The notes beneath the pieces are model-generated. The model made no database searches, had not been told where the DNA came from, and saw nothing but the letters and a program-made list of their open reading frames with translations. Positions 40,990 to 53,819 of a stretch of 64,000 nucleotides of DNA are shown piece after piece. The DNA lies in assembly GCA_037833965.1 (NCBI GenBank), contig AP031353.1:5210501-5274500 (forward strand), written 5' to 3'. This DNA is from Marchantia polymorpha subsp. ruderalis (Eukaryota > Streptophyta > Marchantiopsida > Marchantiales > Marchantiaceae). The position numbers and the translations under genes were made by a program. How positions within the stretch are numbered: the first letter of the stretch is position 1; each line of letters begins with the position of its first letter.

Positions 40990-43739
40990 GAGGCTGTGGG
41001 CACGATGTGCACTTTTGGTACCACCGCACTTCCGTGCTCGACCGAAATCCTGCTTTGCGAACCATCACGGCGGAGAATGATCAGCGCAGAGGAGGAAAGG
41101 CAGATGCTGCTGCGATCGGGCTCACTCGCTCGCTCACTCCTCGGTCGAATCAACGCAGATCGCTCGGAACTCACTCCCTCGCTCGCTCGTGCGTGCGTGG
41201 GTGTGTGGGTTTGTGCGCGAGGGAGCGAGAGCTCAGAGTCGCGTCGCGTCGAGAGCCATCGTCGGCAGCGAGACCTGGAGGTGCGCAACTTGTTTAATGC
41301 TGGAGACCGAGCGAGATCGGCCGCGAGCCGAACCCATGATCGATCGCTGTGGATGCCATCGCAGCGAACGAGGACCCACAGCACCACCAGCGCCACAAAT
41401 GGCGATCGATCGCTTTTCGCTCCCTCAACAGGACGCGTTCGCAATGTGTTGGCTAATGGCCGAGGGGAGCATATTCGCATCTGCGGCAACGGAAAGGCTC
41501 GCGATCGCGAAAAGGAGGACTAGATGCCATATGCTGCTGGGAGACCAAGGACAACAACAACAAGAGGGGATCGAGGCGCGGCCCGCCAGACCGACCGCAG
41601 CGGATGAGATGGTCAGAGGAGCGGACCGATGTGTCAGAGCGGGTACACCCAGTGGGCGAGCCGAGGCAGTAGTAGTAGTAGTAGTAGTAGTAAACTCCAG
41701 GCGCATCGAGCCACCGAGATTCCTCGGGCCGAGGAGAACCTGCGCGCGCATCCGTTCTTGTAACGCGAGACGAGCAGGCGCGTGAGCTGGCACCGGAGAC
41801 GAGGGAAGAGGAAAATGGATTTAGTAATGCGAGCACAGGGCGAGCGAATTCTGTGGGGTCGGTCCGCTGGCTCCACTAGCTGCAGCTGGAGGTGGAGGTG
41901 CCGCTAGAGGCAGCTAGAGGAGGAGGAGGAGGGCAGGGCAGGGGAGCCCAGCCCGGGGCCTTTGGAGGGAGGGAGGGAGACCGGGAGCTCCGTCTGCCAT
42001 GGCCATGGCTTCCACGCCGACGCGCACTGGAGGGGGTGCGAGTCTGTTATGGGCGGAGCAGCGAGACGAGCAGAAGAAGGAGGAGGGGAGGAGGGAGGGA
42101 GGGAGGGGAGGGGTGGCGGACGGGGCCGCCGAGGGGAGTGGGGGAGGAGAGGAGAGGAGTGGAGAGGAGGCAAGAGAAAGCTCAGATGCTGTGGCTCGGC
42201 CTGCCTCCGATTGCCAACTCTCGGCGCTGCTGCTGCTTCTCCTCTCCTCGTCTCTCGGACTCTCGGCCTGACCGACCCCTCGCTCGCTCGCTCTTCTTCT
42301 TCTACTAGGTTAATAATGACGACGAAAAGTCTGTGAGCAGAGAGCGCTCTGTACCGCTGGCGGGTAGAGATCTCTGCTCGGGCTCGTGGCCTGTGTTCGC
42401 CTGAGTTGAGTGTGAGTGTGGGTGTGTGTGCATGAGTGAGTGAGTGAGGGAGTGAGAGAGAGCGAGGGAGAGAGAGTGTGAAGAAGGCAGGCAGAGGCAG
42501 GGAGGAGGGAGGGAGGGACGGAGGCAGGAAGGCAGGCAGGAAGGAAGGCTGCAGAGCAGGGCCGAGGCAGGCAGCGAGGGAGTGGGATTGGGATTGGGAG
42601 TGGGAGGAGACGAGGAGGAGATTGTTGAGCCCTGCTCATGCTCGGGTAGAGAGAGAGGGAGGGACGGGTCAGATATGAGAAGTGCGGGCGCGGGGAACGA
42701 ATGCTTGGAGAGGATTTGGTGGCTGCTGGATCCGTGCGCGTGGAAGTCACAGAGGCGATTGAAATTGTTACATTTCTGAGCCCGGCATTCTGGAAGCCTG
42801 CTTGTCTGTTTGCGTGTTCGAGGATCCGCATTGCGAACGACGTCGCAGAGACGAGGAATTTGATATTGAGAATTTTGCCCCGTTCCGTCCTACTCTTCTC
42901 GCATCTCCGGTCTGGTGCTTGCTCCTTCTCTGGTTCTCTTCTCTCTCGCCCGGTGCATCTTCCGTGCCTGGTTCGCACTCTTTGAGCCTCCGCCCCGTCC
43001 TACATCGCCCTCCTGAAGGCCGACTTCTGCACAGGGAATGCGGACCTGTGATCTGACTTCTGCAGCTGGAAGAATAAGCTGGAGGCAAGTTTCTCACTGG
43101 AGCCGCGCTCGAGTCAAGGACAGGATTATACCCTTCGGGACCACGCCGTCTCGGCTTTGAGCACATATCCTGGAGTTGGCTGGAATGCCCGGTCGCAGGT
43201 TACATTCCGCCCTCTCGCTGGCCCGCATCCACTGCCCGCTCACTGCCGCAGTTGATGTGCACGGTTCGCCTCCAGATGCCATACTGATTAGTCGAGATTG
43301 AGTTTGGCAGACGCTGGAGGTCGTTGAGGCCGTGCTGAGTAACGTCTGTCACAGGTGTGAGGTACTTCTGTGATGTAGTCCTGGAACATCCGCTGCGGTT
43401 GAGGGTTCAGTTCCTTCAAACTACAGCACTTGCCATCCCAGCAGCGAGCTCATCATGCCAGCAGGAGCTCCCCACCTCCACACGCTCGCCAGGGCGATCG
43501 AAGTTCCTTCTTAATGTCTTGTCACCTGGTTTCTGCCGTACTGTAGATTTGGTTAGCTTCGACTGGAGTGTTTTCTGCGTATATCTGACGGCCCTCGGCT
43601 ATCCCTTTGGTGCCGCTAGGCTGGACAGCAGTTGAACAAGATTGTTGGTGGAATAGGCCCGATGACGGAACACAGGAGATCCAAAAGGCGAAATTTTGGA
43701 AGGCCTTTCGGATAGCAAGCATTCGGCATAGGACTCACA
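40990..43739 (+). promoter_or_regulatory. GC- and purine-rich promoter and 5' leader of the GAUT gene
   Basis: Base composition switches sharply to GC-rich at about 40990 and fades by about 43500, just before the GAUT start codon. The region holds many CGATCG/CGCTCG words, an AGT trinucleotide run (about 41668-41693), GGA/GAG-rich purine tracts (about 41903-42180 and 42440-42680) and pyrimidine runs (CTTCTTCTTC near 42292). Many frames are open on both strands, a by-product of GC-richness; they are low-complexity and mutually overlapping, so I read this as promoter plus long leader, possibly with a leader intron. Leader ATGs would be expected to reduce GAUT translation if transcribed. Confidence 0.45.
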
Positions 43740-46700
43740 ATGCAGGTCCATATATCTCCGAGCATGCGTCGAATTACTATCTCCACCACGAATGGATTTT
43801 TGGACCCCATGAAGTTAAAGGGAGCTGTTCGTTATCTGTCCTACCGATGCCTGTTCTGGACAATTTTGATTCTAGTGTTTTTACTCCCATTTTTATTCAT
43901 CACGACAATGATAGCCACTCTGGAAGGTGCTAACAAGTGCACTTCAATCTGTAAGTACAACTCTATACAGTTCCTCCAAAAGCTTTCTGTTGGGCAGGCA
44001 GATTGCCTTGTTCTGAACGTTTGTACTAGATCTCGAGATAATTCTGGGCTGGACGAGAAATCTTTCGACGGAGAGCTATTGTTACATTGGAGCCTACGTT
44101 GACCTACGGTACTGGGATGGATTAGCATGATCCCTGTAACTTTCACACAGCTATTTGTCTTTGCATTTGTCTCACTACTCATTTGTTTACGTCACTCCCT
44201 CTGTGGATGGGCAGATTGCTTAACAAGGAAGTTTGGACCAGGAGCTCCATGGAGATCGAATAACATTCCTGTAAGCTTAAGATATCCGGAACCATCCTAT
44301 TGTTTTTTGCTTAAAGTTGTGAAGAATTTGAAGCATCATGGTTTGTAATTTTAGCCCGGAGCGAGTGGTTGTATCACAGAAAGTATTTGGAGCTCTGTAA
44401 AGTTGGGAGCGATGGGTTATTCGTGGGTGTTTTCTGCCAGATTAGTTGAGATAGGACGTGAATTGATCGAAATTGCTACTTCGTTTTGTGTGTAGCAACA
44501 ATATTCACGTGAATTCGTGACCGCCCTCGAATTAGCAGCGAAAACTAAGCTACCGAAAGGAGTCGCTGTTCCTGAGACTATACATGCTCTGATTGATGAA
44601 GCCAAAGCTAAAAACTACGATACGAAGACCTTACTGGCGACGCTGAGCGCCATGGTGAGTGTGGACTGTCTTTTATTTGTGGGTCTTCACATCTGATGGT
44701 CTTCACATGGTGGGTTTAGAAAGCGGGTGGGTTTGATGAACGTTTAACGATTTCAAAACATCACTTATTACAAGGAAATCCAGCATAATCATGAACATGC
44801 CTAAGTCCCATCCTTCGATTGTTCTGCATGCTCGACCATAGTTCAAACGGAAGAGTTCTGAGCCATCAGGTGATCTATTCAGTATATTTCTTGTCATGAT
44901 GTTGTCATATATATTTGAGACATCCTGTGCTTGTTGTGGAACCTTCATCAATACTCCAACGGATTCCACCTTTACAATGAGAGAATCTTTTTCTCAAAAC
45001 TATGCTGTCAGTTGTGAGCCATCGAGCAGTTAACGGTCGTGTCTCTATCTGTATGTCAGAACACACTGTCCAACTGTTGTTGGTAACACCTGCAGTCCTA
45101 ATTTTATTTGGTGAAAAATTTGTGTACACCTCTACAATTGCTTTGCCCAATTTCCAGTTTATTCGAGGAGTTGGATGCGTCACTGATTATGAAGCACCTA
45201 TCGGAAGAATTCTAGATCATGACAGCTTCCTCTTAAACCTAAAATGTTGGATACGTCCAACATTTTAGGTCTGAAGGCAACAGGGTTGACTTCTTTTCTA
45301 TTTCCTTCCGTTGAGAGGTTTCTACTTCTCTAGACTGTCCTACATTTCTAATCCCCCTTCCACCTCGTGAGAAATTTCATCATTCAGCTCTACCCCTGGA
45401 GGTTTAATCATGCAACCAGGTTGATATTCGTAGTTGTTACACACTACATTCTTAAGTTGGATAAAGATATAGCGGTAAAGAAACCACGTATTGAAGAATC
45501 CGGAAACGTTGGAGTGTAATCAGGTACAGTCTATGGCACTTGCGCTAGTAACAGACATCGGTTTGTTCACTGAAAGCTTGCATCGCACTCTACTGCCACT
45601 TTAGACTTCACAATTTACCTCTCTGATTCTCGAAAAGGAGAACTGCCGGGAGTGGTAGTTTGTGTTTTGAGGAAAAACTTCTTCATTCATAGACACGGAT
45701 TGAGGGAGAAGTTAGAAGGATTCAACAATGTAGCCTATACAGTTCAAATCTGGGCATAGTCTGTCACCCTTCGGACCGCTTGTTGAATTTGGGCAATGCT
45801 AGATATGAACATTGACCTTGGATTCGGGTTTTGCAGGTGGAAAATAAAGACGAGCAGACAAGGACTGCCAAATTGCAGGAGGCACTTTATCGACATTTCG
45901 CGTCCAGTGGGATTCCCAAAGGGATGCATTGTCTTTCTTTGAAGTTGACATCGGAGTACTCCACCAATGCTCTGGCTCGTCAGGATCTTCCATCTCCTGA
46001 TCTTGCTCCTGGGCTTACGGACAATTCTCTCCATCACTACGTTGTGGCAACAGACAATGTTCTAGCAGCTTCTGTTGTGGTTTCGTCAGCTATAAAAAAT
46101 GCTCTTGAACCTAGGAAGATCGTCTTCCATGTCATCACCGACCAGAAGACATATGCTGCAATGCATTCTTGGTTTTCTTTGCATCCGCTTCCCCCAGCTA
46201 TTGTTGAGGTGAAAGGTGTCCATCAATTCGACTGGTTGACCAAGGACAATGTTCCAGTGCTGGAGGTCTTGGAAAGCTCAGCGGATATACTACGTTACTA
46301 TCACGGTGATCACAGTGCAGGAACTGATCTTTCGGATTCTCCTACCATATTAGCTGCAAAGTTGCAGGCCCGTAGTCCGAAGTATATTTCCATCATGAAT
46401 CATCTGCGTATCTACCTACCTGATGTGAGTTCCTCTGGAGTTTGTTTTTTGGCTTTTATACTACGTCGTGGCAGTTTCGCGAGAGTATTGGACACAACTT
46501 GTTGGTTCCGACATCTCCACCTCTGTACATGGTTGCCAGTTCCGTGTAGACACCTAGTTTACTTCAGACCTTTTCTAACAGAGAAATTGGTTTTATGTTT
46601 TGTTAAAACCGCAGCTTTTTCCGGAGCTCAATAAGGTATTATTCCTAGACGACGATGTGGTTGTTCAGCGAGACCTCGGACCACTGTGGGATATAGACAT

Positions 46701-49700
46701 GCAAGGAAAAGTTAATGGAGCCGTTGAGACTTGCCGGGGCGAAGATCCTTGGGTCATGTCCAAGCACTTCAGGAACTATTTCAACTTTTCGAATCCCGTC
46801 ATCTCGAATACATTCAGCCCCGATCAGTGTGCTTGGGCATATGGTATGAATATGTTCGACCTTCACGAGTGGAGAAAAACAGAAATTACGAAGATATATC
46901 ATCGATGGCAAAAGCTGGTATGTCACTCAGAGCCAAATTCTTACATGTTAGATGTCTAGTAATTGAGCATTAATATTATGGGGTTAGAAATGGCACATCC
47001 ATCTTCCTCCTGTTGTCATGAAGATCAGAGGAGAAAGAAGCCCTGTTCCTCTCTAACCTTCAGTAAACACGAATTTGTCCAAGTGTATAGAAATGTTAAA
47101 GTTGTGTTTATCATGAAGGTCACCGGACTGACTGTGTCCACCAACTTAGAGCGAAGTGCTCTTGGCTGCCTTATATATCACCTAAACTCAGCTCCATGAG
47201 CCGTTGACTTTGTTCTTTAAAACTACAAGGTTTACAAATATTAACTAAGAAGGCAAGGAGACTAACATTTCTCCATTTTGAGATATCTGGTACGTATATG
47301 GTTCGGAAAGCTAACGAGAGAAACTCATGAATACGCTGGCCTGTCATTATCGGGAGTGTGTTGCTGCTCTGAGCTTCTGCTGGTTGTTTGAGTCGAAGAT
47401 ATGATTGTTTAGTCACGATTGGTTTGAGCCTTGTGCAGTCTCACGTGGCCTGAAGTTGTGCCAAGCCAGTTCAAATTTTAGCTCTAGTTTTGGTGGCAAC
47501 TGGGCCCTTCTTTTTATCATTGTTCTGATCGATGTCCCGTCTGGAAATATTTCTACTCTCCTTGTGGTTAGGCTTCTCGTTCTGTCAACTTTTCATTCAC
47601 TCACTTCAACGAATACGATGCCCATTCCGTCTACTCTCGTCATGTTGCTGACTGAATTCCAGGTAGTTTTTGCTGTTACCATATTTCGCAAGGCAGACCT
47701 AGAATGTATAGGAGGGTCGCGAACAGATACACTTGGACCATGAAACAAGTATATCTTGTTTCATGGTCCAAAACTACGTCGTAGGATGGTTAGGAGCCAT
47801 CGTAGTTTTGGACCCATGAAACAAGTATATACGATCTGCTTCCACAGTTTTCAATGTTGACAAACCAGAGACATACAGTTACGGAAATGAGTTTAGACGA
47901 GAGTGGAGCTCATTTGAGTCAATGCTCTCCTTGAAGCGGTCTTTCATTGAAGTCAAGACCCGGAACGAGCTTAAAATAACTTCAGGGCGTAGAGGCTGCA
48001 CAATCAATCTTTTACTTTGTTGGCGAGGCCGTTGATTCGTCTTAGCTGGGGAAGGTATATGCACAAGGAAAAAATAATTCATGTACTTGAATGAAGTCAT
48101 GGATGTTTTAAGTAGGTTTAAGAAATAGGAACCTTTGGTTCTTATATTCGATGAGTACAGCTTACACGAGAAGCAGTTGTAAGCGAGTTAAGTGCAGATG
48201 TCCTGTTCCTGCAATGTTTTGCTCATTACTCAGGCCTAGTGGTTGGTTGTTTAGCTCTTGTTGGGGAACTTCAAACTTCGGTTGCTGTTCATATTATGTC
48301 AGTAGTGTTTCTTGACACGCAGTTGGAGGACTTAAATTTTTGAAAATGTGGTCAGTGTCTTTCAGTCTGTCTGTCAGCCCTTAGAAGTAGACTCTGTAAT
48401 TATTGAAGACGCAGAGCAGATGGCTTACGAAGATGGTTCAGATCTACAGCTGGCGAAAGTTGCCAGATCCGTTATTCTAATGGATCCTTGTGCACCTCCA
48501 CCCATTTGCCATTGTGTTTATTGTATTTCGTTACTTCTTTTCTTGTCTATCTTTGAGGTTGACTAATCGTTGGCTTGTTCACACACGTAGTTTTAGGAAG
48601 CCGTGAAAAACGATTAGAAAGCTTCCCATTGCCCGTAACGTAATTGATGGATTATAGCGATTTATTTGTACTCACCATAGTGTCAATTAAAGACAGTTGT
48701 TTTTGATTACTGAGTTAAATATTTAAATCATTGGTTTAGTGCGTGAAGCACATAAGAAGATATGCAATTCGGTCAATTTTCGCCGTGTTCATTTGAAGAC
48801 TGTTTTCGAGCAGCTTCATGGGAGAGTATGTCAAGCGCGTTCGTCCTACTGAAAACTGCGGCTGAATGACTTTAGAAATTTGTTCCCTAATTTCGTTTTT
48901 TTATTCTTGTCGCTTCCCCCGTCGACGGTAGAGACTAACACTTTCTGTAGTGGAGTTATGCGTAGTGCTTCGTGGACCTATTCTATGTTGTTACCATTTC
49001 CTGTTTGTAGATTCGAAGTTACAGAGGTCAGTCCAAGTTGCCCTACTGTTTGAGCGTATTGAGTTGTTATTTTCTGAAGCTTGTGTTCTGTAATTTTCCA
49101 AAATAACTAATTGGAAACGCCAAGGTTCACCTGGTGTAAATATATAATCGCCCCACTGTCTTAATATGGAATAGAAATACTACAAGTTGGTTGTATCAAC
49201 GTTTGACTTGATAACATCTGTAGTATGCAGTCAGCTTGAACGAAGCCGTGACAAATGTCCAAGAAATACATGGATCATTTACTTTTTGAAACTTTTACCT
49301 CTACCTGTTAAGAGCCTTCATTTCATGTATTTGCCTGTAATTCTTCTGTCAGCTAAACTCATCCTTAAGGGCATCGAAGAACGTTGATTCAGTTTTTTCA
49401 CATCATCACTCCGAGATCGTTCTATGACCGGAGGAAGTTTGTGTTCTGTAAAATTACACATATGTTGTTTATGTACCAAATATACCAAATATATATAATG
49501 GATTGTATAATTTTGTATACAGTTATAATACACAGTAATACAAAGTATATTTTTGTATTTTGTATTCAGTGATAGTTGTTATTCAACACGCTCATTCTTG
49601 TAGTGATGCAAGTTTTGTATTGCAGTCATATATACATTGGGTGTGTTTCCTTGTCTCCGTTGTTCTCTTATAAAACTGTTGTGTTTCCTTTTGCAGAATC

Positions 49701-49981
49701 TCAGGTCTAATTTGACTCTTTGGCGGCTGGGTACCTTACCTCCGGCCCTTATTGCTTTTGATGGTTATGTGCATCCCATCTCTTCATCGTGGCACATGCT
49801 GGGTTTGGGATACCATGCGAAAAGCAATATCGAAAATATAAGAAAGTCGGGCGTCATCCACTACAACGGGCAAGCAAAGCCCTGGTTGGAAATTGGATTC
49901 CCAGAGTTGAGACCGTTTTGGGCCAAGTATGTGAACTATTCCAATGAGTTCATTAGGCATTGTAACATCCTACAACATTGA
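43740..49981 (+). CDS. GAUT13/14-like alpha-1,4-galacturonosyltransferase
   Basis: The six exons 43740-43950, 44215-44270, 44496-44654, 45837-46424, 46615-46917 and 49697-49981 join in phase to 533 residues, the usual length of GAUT13/14. The family (GT8) builds pectic homogalacturonan from UDP-galacturonate in the Golgi lumen. The start is fixed by family-typical MQVHISPSMRRITIS. One signal anchor spans residues about 37-60 (type II membrane protein). The stem leads into KGMHCLSLKL, then the GT8 domain: VATDNVLAASVVVSSA, HVITDQKTYAAMHSWF, the metal-binding acidic run LFLDDDVVV (Asp350-352), KVNGAVETCRGED, CAWAYGMN, LGTLPPALIAF, WHMLGLGY and VIHYNGQAKPW. All key blocks are intact. The 2.8-kb last intron contains unusual inverted repeats. 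GAUT12 (IRX8) is the closest alternative, but the N terminus favours GAUT13/14. Confidence 0.95.
45237..45270. repeat. Perfect intronic foldback (15-bp arms, 4-nt loop)
   Basis: Positions 45237-45251 and 45256-45270 are exact reverse complements around TACG, within intron 3 of the GAUT gene. Arm and loop lengths match the foldback at 4822-4855, but the sequence differs. Confidence 0.75.
47735..47830. repeat. Interleaved inverted repeats in GAUT intron 5
   Basis: The segment GGACCATGAAACAAG (47735-47749) is inverted at 47755-47769. The end of that copy starts a second inverted pair, GGTCCAAAACTACG (47765-47778) with 47801-47814. A third copy of CATGAAACAAGTATAT follows at 47815-47830. The two stems share GGTCC, so alternative folds compete. 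Probably the product of repeated template switching or a foldback insertion. Confidence 0.75.
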
Positions 49982-52104
49982 TTTTCTTCCTTTTTTCTTC
50001 AATTTTTTTTTTGTTCAAAGGTACATTTGTAGCTTACAATATTTTTTTTTAATGATTTCTCCATTTCCAACCCTGGCCCACGAAGGTTGAGAAGAAGGTT
50101 TGTTATGACCAGATGGCTCACTAGCCTCCTTGTCATAGTCTTCTTCTGCTTTTTGTCATTTGGTTCGGTACTGCACTTGATGATGGGAGAGCTACAGAAG
50201 GCAGGATCTTGCTTAGGGTGTAGGGGTAAGGCATTGGCTCAAATTGAAAGCTTTCGATACTCTTGATTGAAATTAGCTGGTGATTTTAAGAAGTACATTA
50301 TTTCATCCCAATCGAACTCTTAATTGGATGGATAGAAACTATTTGCAAAAGGAGAGATTTGGGTCTAGCAAGAGCATTTAATCTGAGATTAATAGGACTT
50401 TGGGATAACCGAACTCTAGTCCTTGTACACAGTACGGTGGTGACATTCATGTCTCAAATCTTTAAAATAAATCAATTTTGTTATTGTTGAGAAGCAACTC
50501 AATCGATGAAGATGTCTTCGGACCTTCTAAGTAAGCCAATGCAGTGTCGATTATCTATCCTCTGAGCTTCCAGTGTTTCATCTGGAAAACTGTATGCACT
50601 CGAAAGGCCTTACGTTTTGGATGCTATCATTGATTAAGCATTAGCACTGTAGGATGATGGGGCTTTGTCATGTTATGCCATGCCTTCCTTAAGTCTCAGT
50701 GAGAGCTGGACCTACACAGCTAATGTGTAGGTTCTCCCAACTCATGTGAGTGTGTTCGAATGCGTTACTTTAATGCATGCTTTTCATGTGGGCGAATTTT
50801 AGAATGAATGGTGATGCGAGGCTGGGAATGAAAGTGAACGAGTACTTCATATGATGGTGCAAGAGAGCAGGAAGTGGTAGTATTAGAGACACACATAGAA
50901 CGAGATTAAATCTAAGCGGATTTTGACGAAGTCTCTCAAGACTAACGAAAGCAGTCGTGCTGATTATCATCAAAAGAAACTAAATTGAGAATCTGTATGA
51001 TTCAATCTCAATAACTACATCATATCACGTCAGTTTCGATTTATTAGTTCCAACACGATGATTGCTGACAGTCTTGGACTGTTTGTAAGTCGCTTGATTT
51101 GGATAGTCTCTGGAGTCCTCGTCAACCATCTGCATTACGAGCATTGCAGTCATTGGCAATCGTGTGAGTGTTCGACCCTAAGCGGTTCCTATGATGCTCG
51201 GTTCTCTGGATTTATTATTTCCTGTCTGGCATGCTGTTGACCTTCATACTTAGAAATTTTTTGGCAGTATTAGACAGAAGTATGGCTACCCCCCATTGTT
51301 GGAATTCTAGTTCTTCTTGGTCGAGTGCAACCTTTGCACCTTGATACTGATTGATTATGCAACAGAGTCCTTGTAAGGAGAATTATCATTAGTTCAAATA
51401 TCGACAGTCGTTAAGGTTACCGAAGACCTGTCTTGGTTCGAACTGACTCCTCTATACTGCCCACGAAGTGTTTCCAATGATATTGTTGGTACATGATATC
51501 ATTGTTACCCGGTGTAATTGCACTAGCCTCTACTGTCATCAACTCCACATGTATATTTTCAGATTTGCTTTCATTTGACTTAACTCGTTTGCCATGATTT
51601 CTACTGGTTTATCGGTCTTGTCTTCATGGTTCTTTCACTGTGATATCATTTGTTGGCATTTGTTGGCACCTGTGAGATTTTTTAGCTAAACTTGAGATGC
51701 TTTGGTTCCCTTATATGCTAAGACTGTGGTGTTGGTTAATATCTGAATATTTACAATGAACAGTATTTGATATGACTCCTTGCAAGAAAGTTTAGAAAAA
51801 GCTAATTGTAAGATGCGATCTTTGATATTGACAAAGTTAATAAAAGTAGAAAGAGTAGAATTTGTAACAAGGAAACCTATTCAACAAAGATAGATACTCT
51901 TACTTTTTTTGTTACAAACTCTTCTTGGTGGGATGCCTCTCTAACCGAGGTGGGACCCGTTTCTTGTGTACTTCTCCTCAGTTCTTAGGCTCGCCCCGGA
52001 GCTACAAGGGCGAGCTTTTGTTTATAAATATTATATTTTTACATATGTGTGACAATCTTTTTTCCTGCAACATATATATTACTTCTAGAAGAAATATAAA
52101 TTCA

Positions 52105-52140
52105 ATTTTACCTTGGATCGTTTTCAATCCAAGGTAAAAT
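52105..52140. repeat. Perfect foldback (14-bp arms, 8-nt loop)
   Basis: ATTTTACCTTGGAT (52105-52118) and its exact reverse complement (52127-52140) are followed by further partly matching bases. Another member of the class of short foldbacks in this window. Confidence 0.7.
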
Positions 52141-52258
52141 CGAATTTTATATGTCACATGTAAACGCGCACGATGTAGCCCATAATGCGGATACATATGC
52201 TATAAGTCGTAATAATCAAATTACTCAATATGGGAGGAATAATGATTTACGTGCACAG

Positions 52259-52422
52259 ATATCAATCTTTGATTGTACTTCTTACCCCTAGTAGGAGATA
52301 AGAAGGTAAGAAAGAGAAGGCAGTGTATTTTCCTGCCTAGATATCAATCTTTGATTGTACTTCTTACGCCTAGTAGGAGATAAGAAGGTAAGAAAGAGAA
52401 GGCAGTGTATTTTCCTGCCTAG
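52259..52422. repeat. 82-bp tandem duplication
   Basis: Two copies (52259-52340 and 52341-52422) differ only by a C/G change near the middle (CTTACCCCTAG versus CTTACGCCTAG). Each unit itself contains a CTTCTTAC ... GATAAGAAG imperfect foldback. The near-identity points to a recent duplication. Confidence 0.85.
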
Positions 52423-52819
52423 AGATGAGACTATATTCTAGTAAAGTTCTATATTCCATCTGCTGAAAAGCATACAATTAATGAGATGTAATATTGTGGT
52501 TAGGGATTAATGAAAAGACAATACAAGGATGAATAGGATCTGCCCGATCAACATTTCACAATCCCTTCAAAATTGAAGAAACCAAGCGGTGTGAGACAAG
52601 AGAGAAAAAATAGAAAAATATATAAAAGATCCATCTAACTCAAGATGCATTAGGAGAAAAATATTTTTCAAAATGATTGTTGCACATATGACTCATATTA
52701 TCTAGACATTGCACGCAATAAAGTTAAGAAAAAAAGTTATCAAAGATTCCAATTTTACATGATAATATGTTATTGAAAAATAGAGTTTCAGATAAATCAA
52801 CTAGTTTTTAATTATTTGT

Positions 52820-53420
52820 TTTGTTTTGTTGACAAGCAATATAATTTTGATCGAAATATTTCACATTTTTTTGTATCTTGAAACAATAATGTATTTGTTG
52901 TATGCTTCTCATGATTTTCTCCATTGCCACATAACTTGCAATGCCTACGTTATGACTTTTGGACAAAATCATTGTGTGCGTTTTTTATATTGTGAAATTT
53001 GTATGCGTTGCTTGTAGAACATCAACCTCAAGACTTCTCCGACTTTCCACTTTGTGATGCTCAAGTGATATCTTCATTTGATTTTGTGTCTTGTATCATC
53101 TTACTCCATCAATTAACTTGAATTTTCACTTTTTGAACATGATTTAAACAAGACATGCGTTTGAAATCATCCGCAATTTTCTTCTTGTCGTTCACATACA
53201 CAATTTTCATGTTAAAGCATTAGCATGGAATAGAATTTTTTGATTAATTTTTTGATTTTGATTCATAATACTGTAGTATTCAAACTTTTCATTTGAATAA
53301 ATATTTTTGAATTTTCAAATAAACCAAGGATTTATGATTGATATACATTACAAGCTCTCTATCATCCAAGTAATGCTTCTAATGTTTTGTTGCTAACACA
53401 ATAATTAATTTTTCTTGTTC
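52820..53420 (-). pseudogene. Ty3/gypsy RNase H-integrase fossil
   Basis: On the minus strand a decayed pol can be followed in the right order. It starts with IIVLATKH-stop-KHYL and the RNase H segment HKSLVYLKIQK, then MKIVYVNDKKKIADD and the CLNHVQKVKIQ linker. The integrase zinc-binding block then reads TMILSKSHNVGIASYVAMEK and ends YIACQQNK. These correspond closely to the same blocks of the intact element at 54128-60189, so the fossil belongs to a related lineage. Stops and many G-to-A/C-to-T changes show long inactivity. It lies opposite in strand to the intact copy. Confidence 0.8.
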
Positions 53421-53819
53421 AGTCATCTAGAATTTTTGTTTATTCGCCACCAATTTTCAAGAATGAAAAAAAACTGAATGTTATTCATACTCCCATTTTA
53501 GTCGTGGTATGCTATTCATTGTTACACGTGATGTGTTAGTAGTCAATTTGACAAAGCGATTATGATCATATCACTTGAGTTTAGATGCGTGTAGGGGAGA
53601 GAAGTAGAGAGTTCTTCAGCTCCGTGTACTAACAAGAAAAAATCAACAGATGTTGTTAAGTGAAAGATTTTTTTTTTTTTTTGACAGTCTCCTTGAGGTT
53701 TTGTTTGACAGTCCACCCCTAGGGGTCATATCAGCCAATCCCCGGTCCCTTGCCCTTCGGACCCACAAAGTATCTCGTGTTCTTTGGGCCGTTTGACCAT
53801 ATTGTGATTAATGATGTGA

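Larger units (their letters stand above)
49982..52600. other. 3' flank of the GAUT gene and intergenic DNA
   Basis: No further exon was found. A GC-rich hairpin, GCTCGCCC with GGGCGAGC followed by T-rich sequence, lies at 51989-52015. The foldback and tandem duplication near 52.1-52.4 kb are listed separately. Confidence 0.4.

Noticed and set aside
40996..42978. Many long overlapping frames (up to 222 codons) on both strands upstream of the GAUT gene
   Set aside because: They overlap each other in several frames, are repeats of Arg, Ser, Gly or Thr-His, and lack any motif; typical of GC- and purine-rich leader DNA.
51989..52015. GC-rich hairpin followed by T-rich sequence resembling a bacterial terminator
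   Set aside because: The window is clearly plant nuclear DNA, so a rho-independent terminator is not expected.
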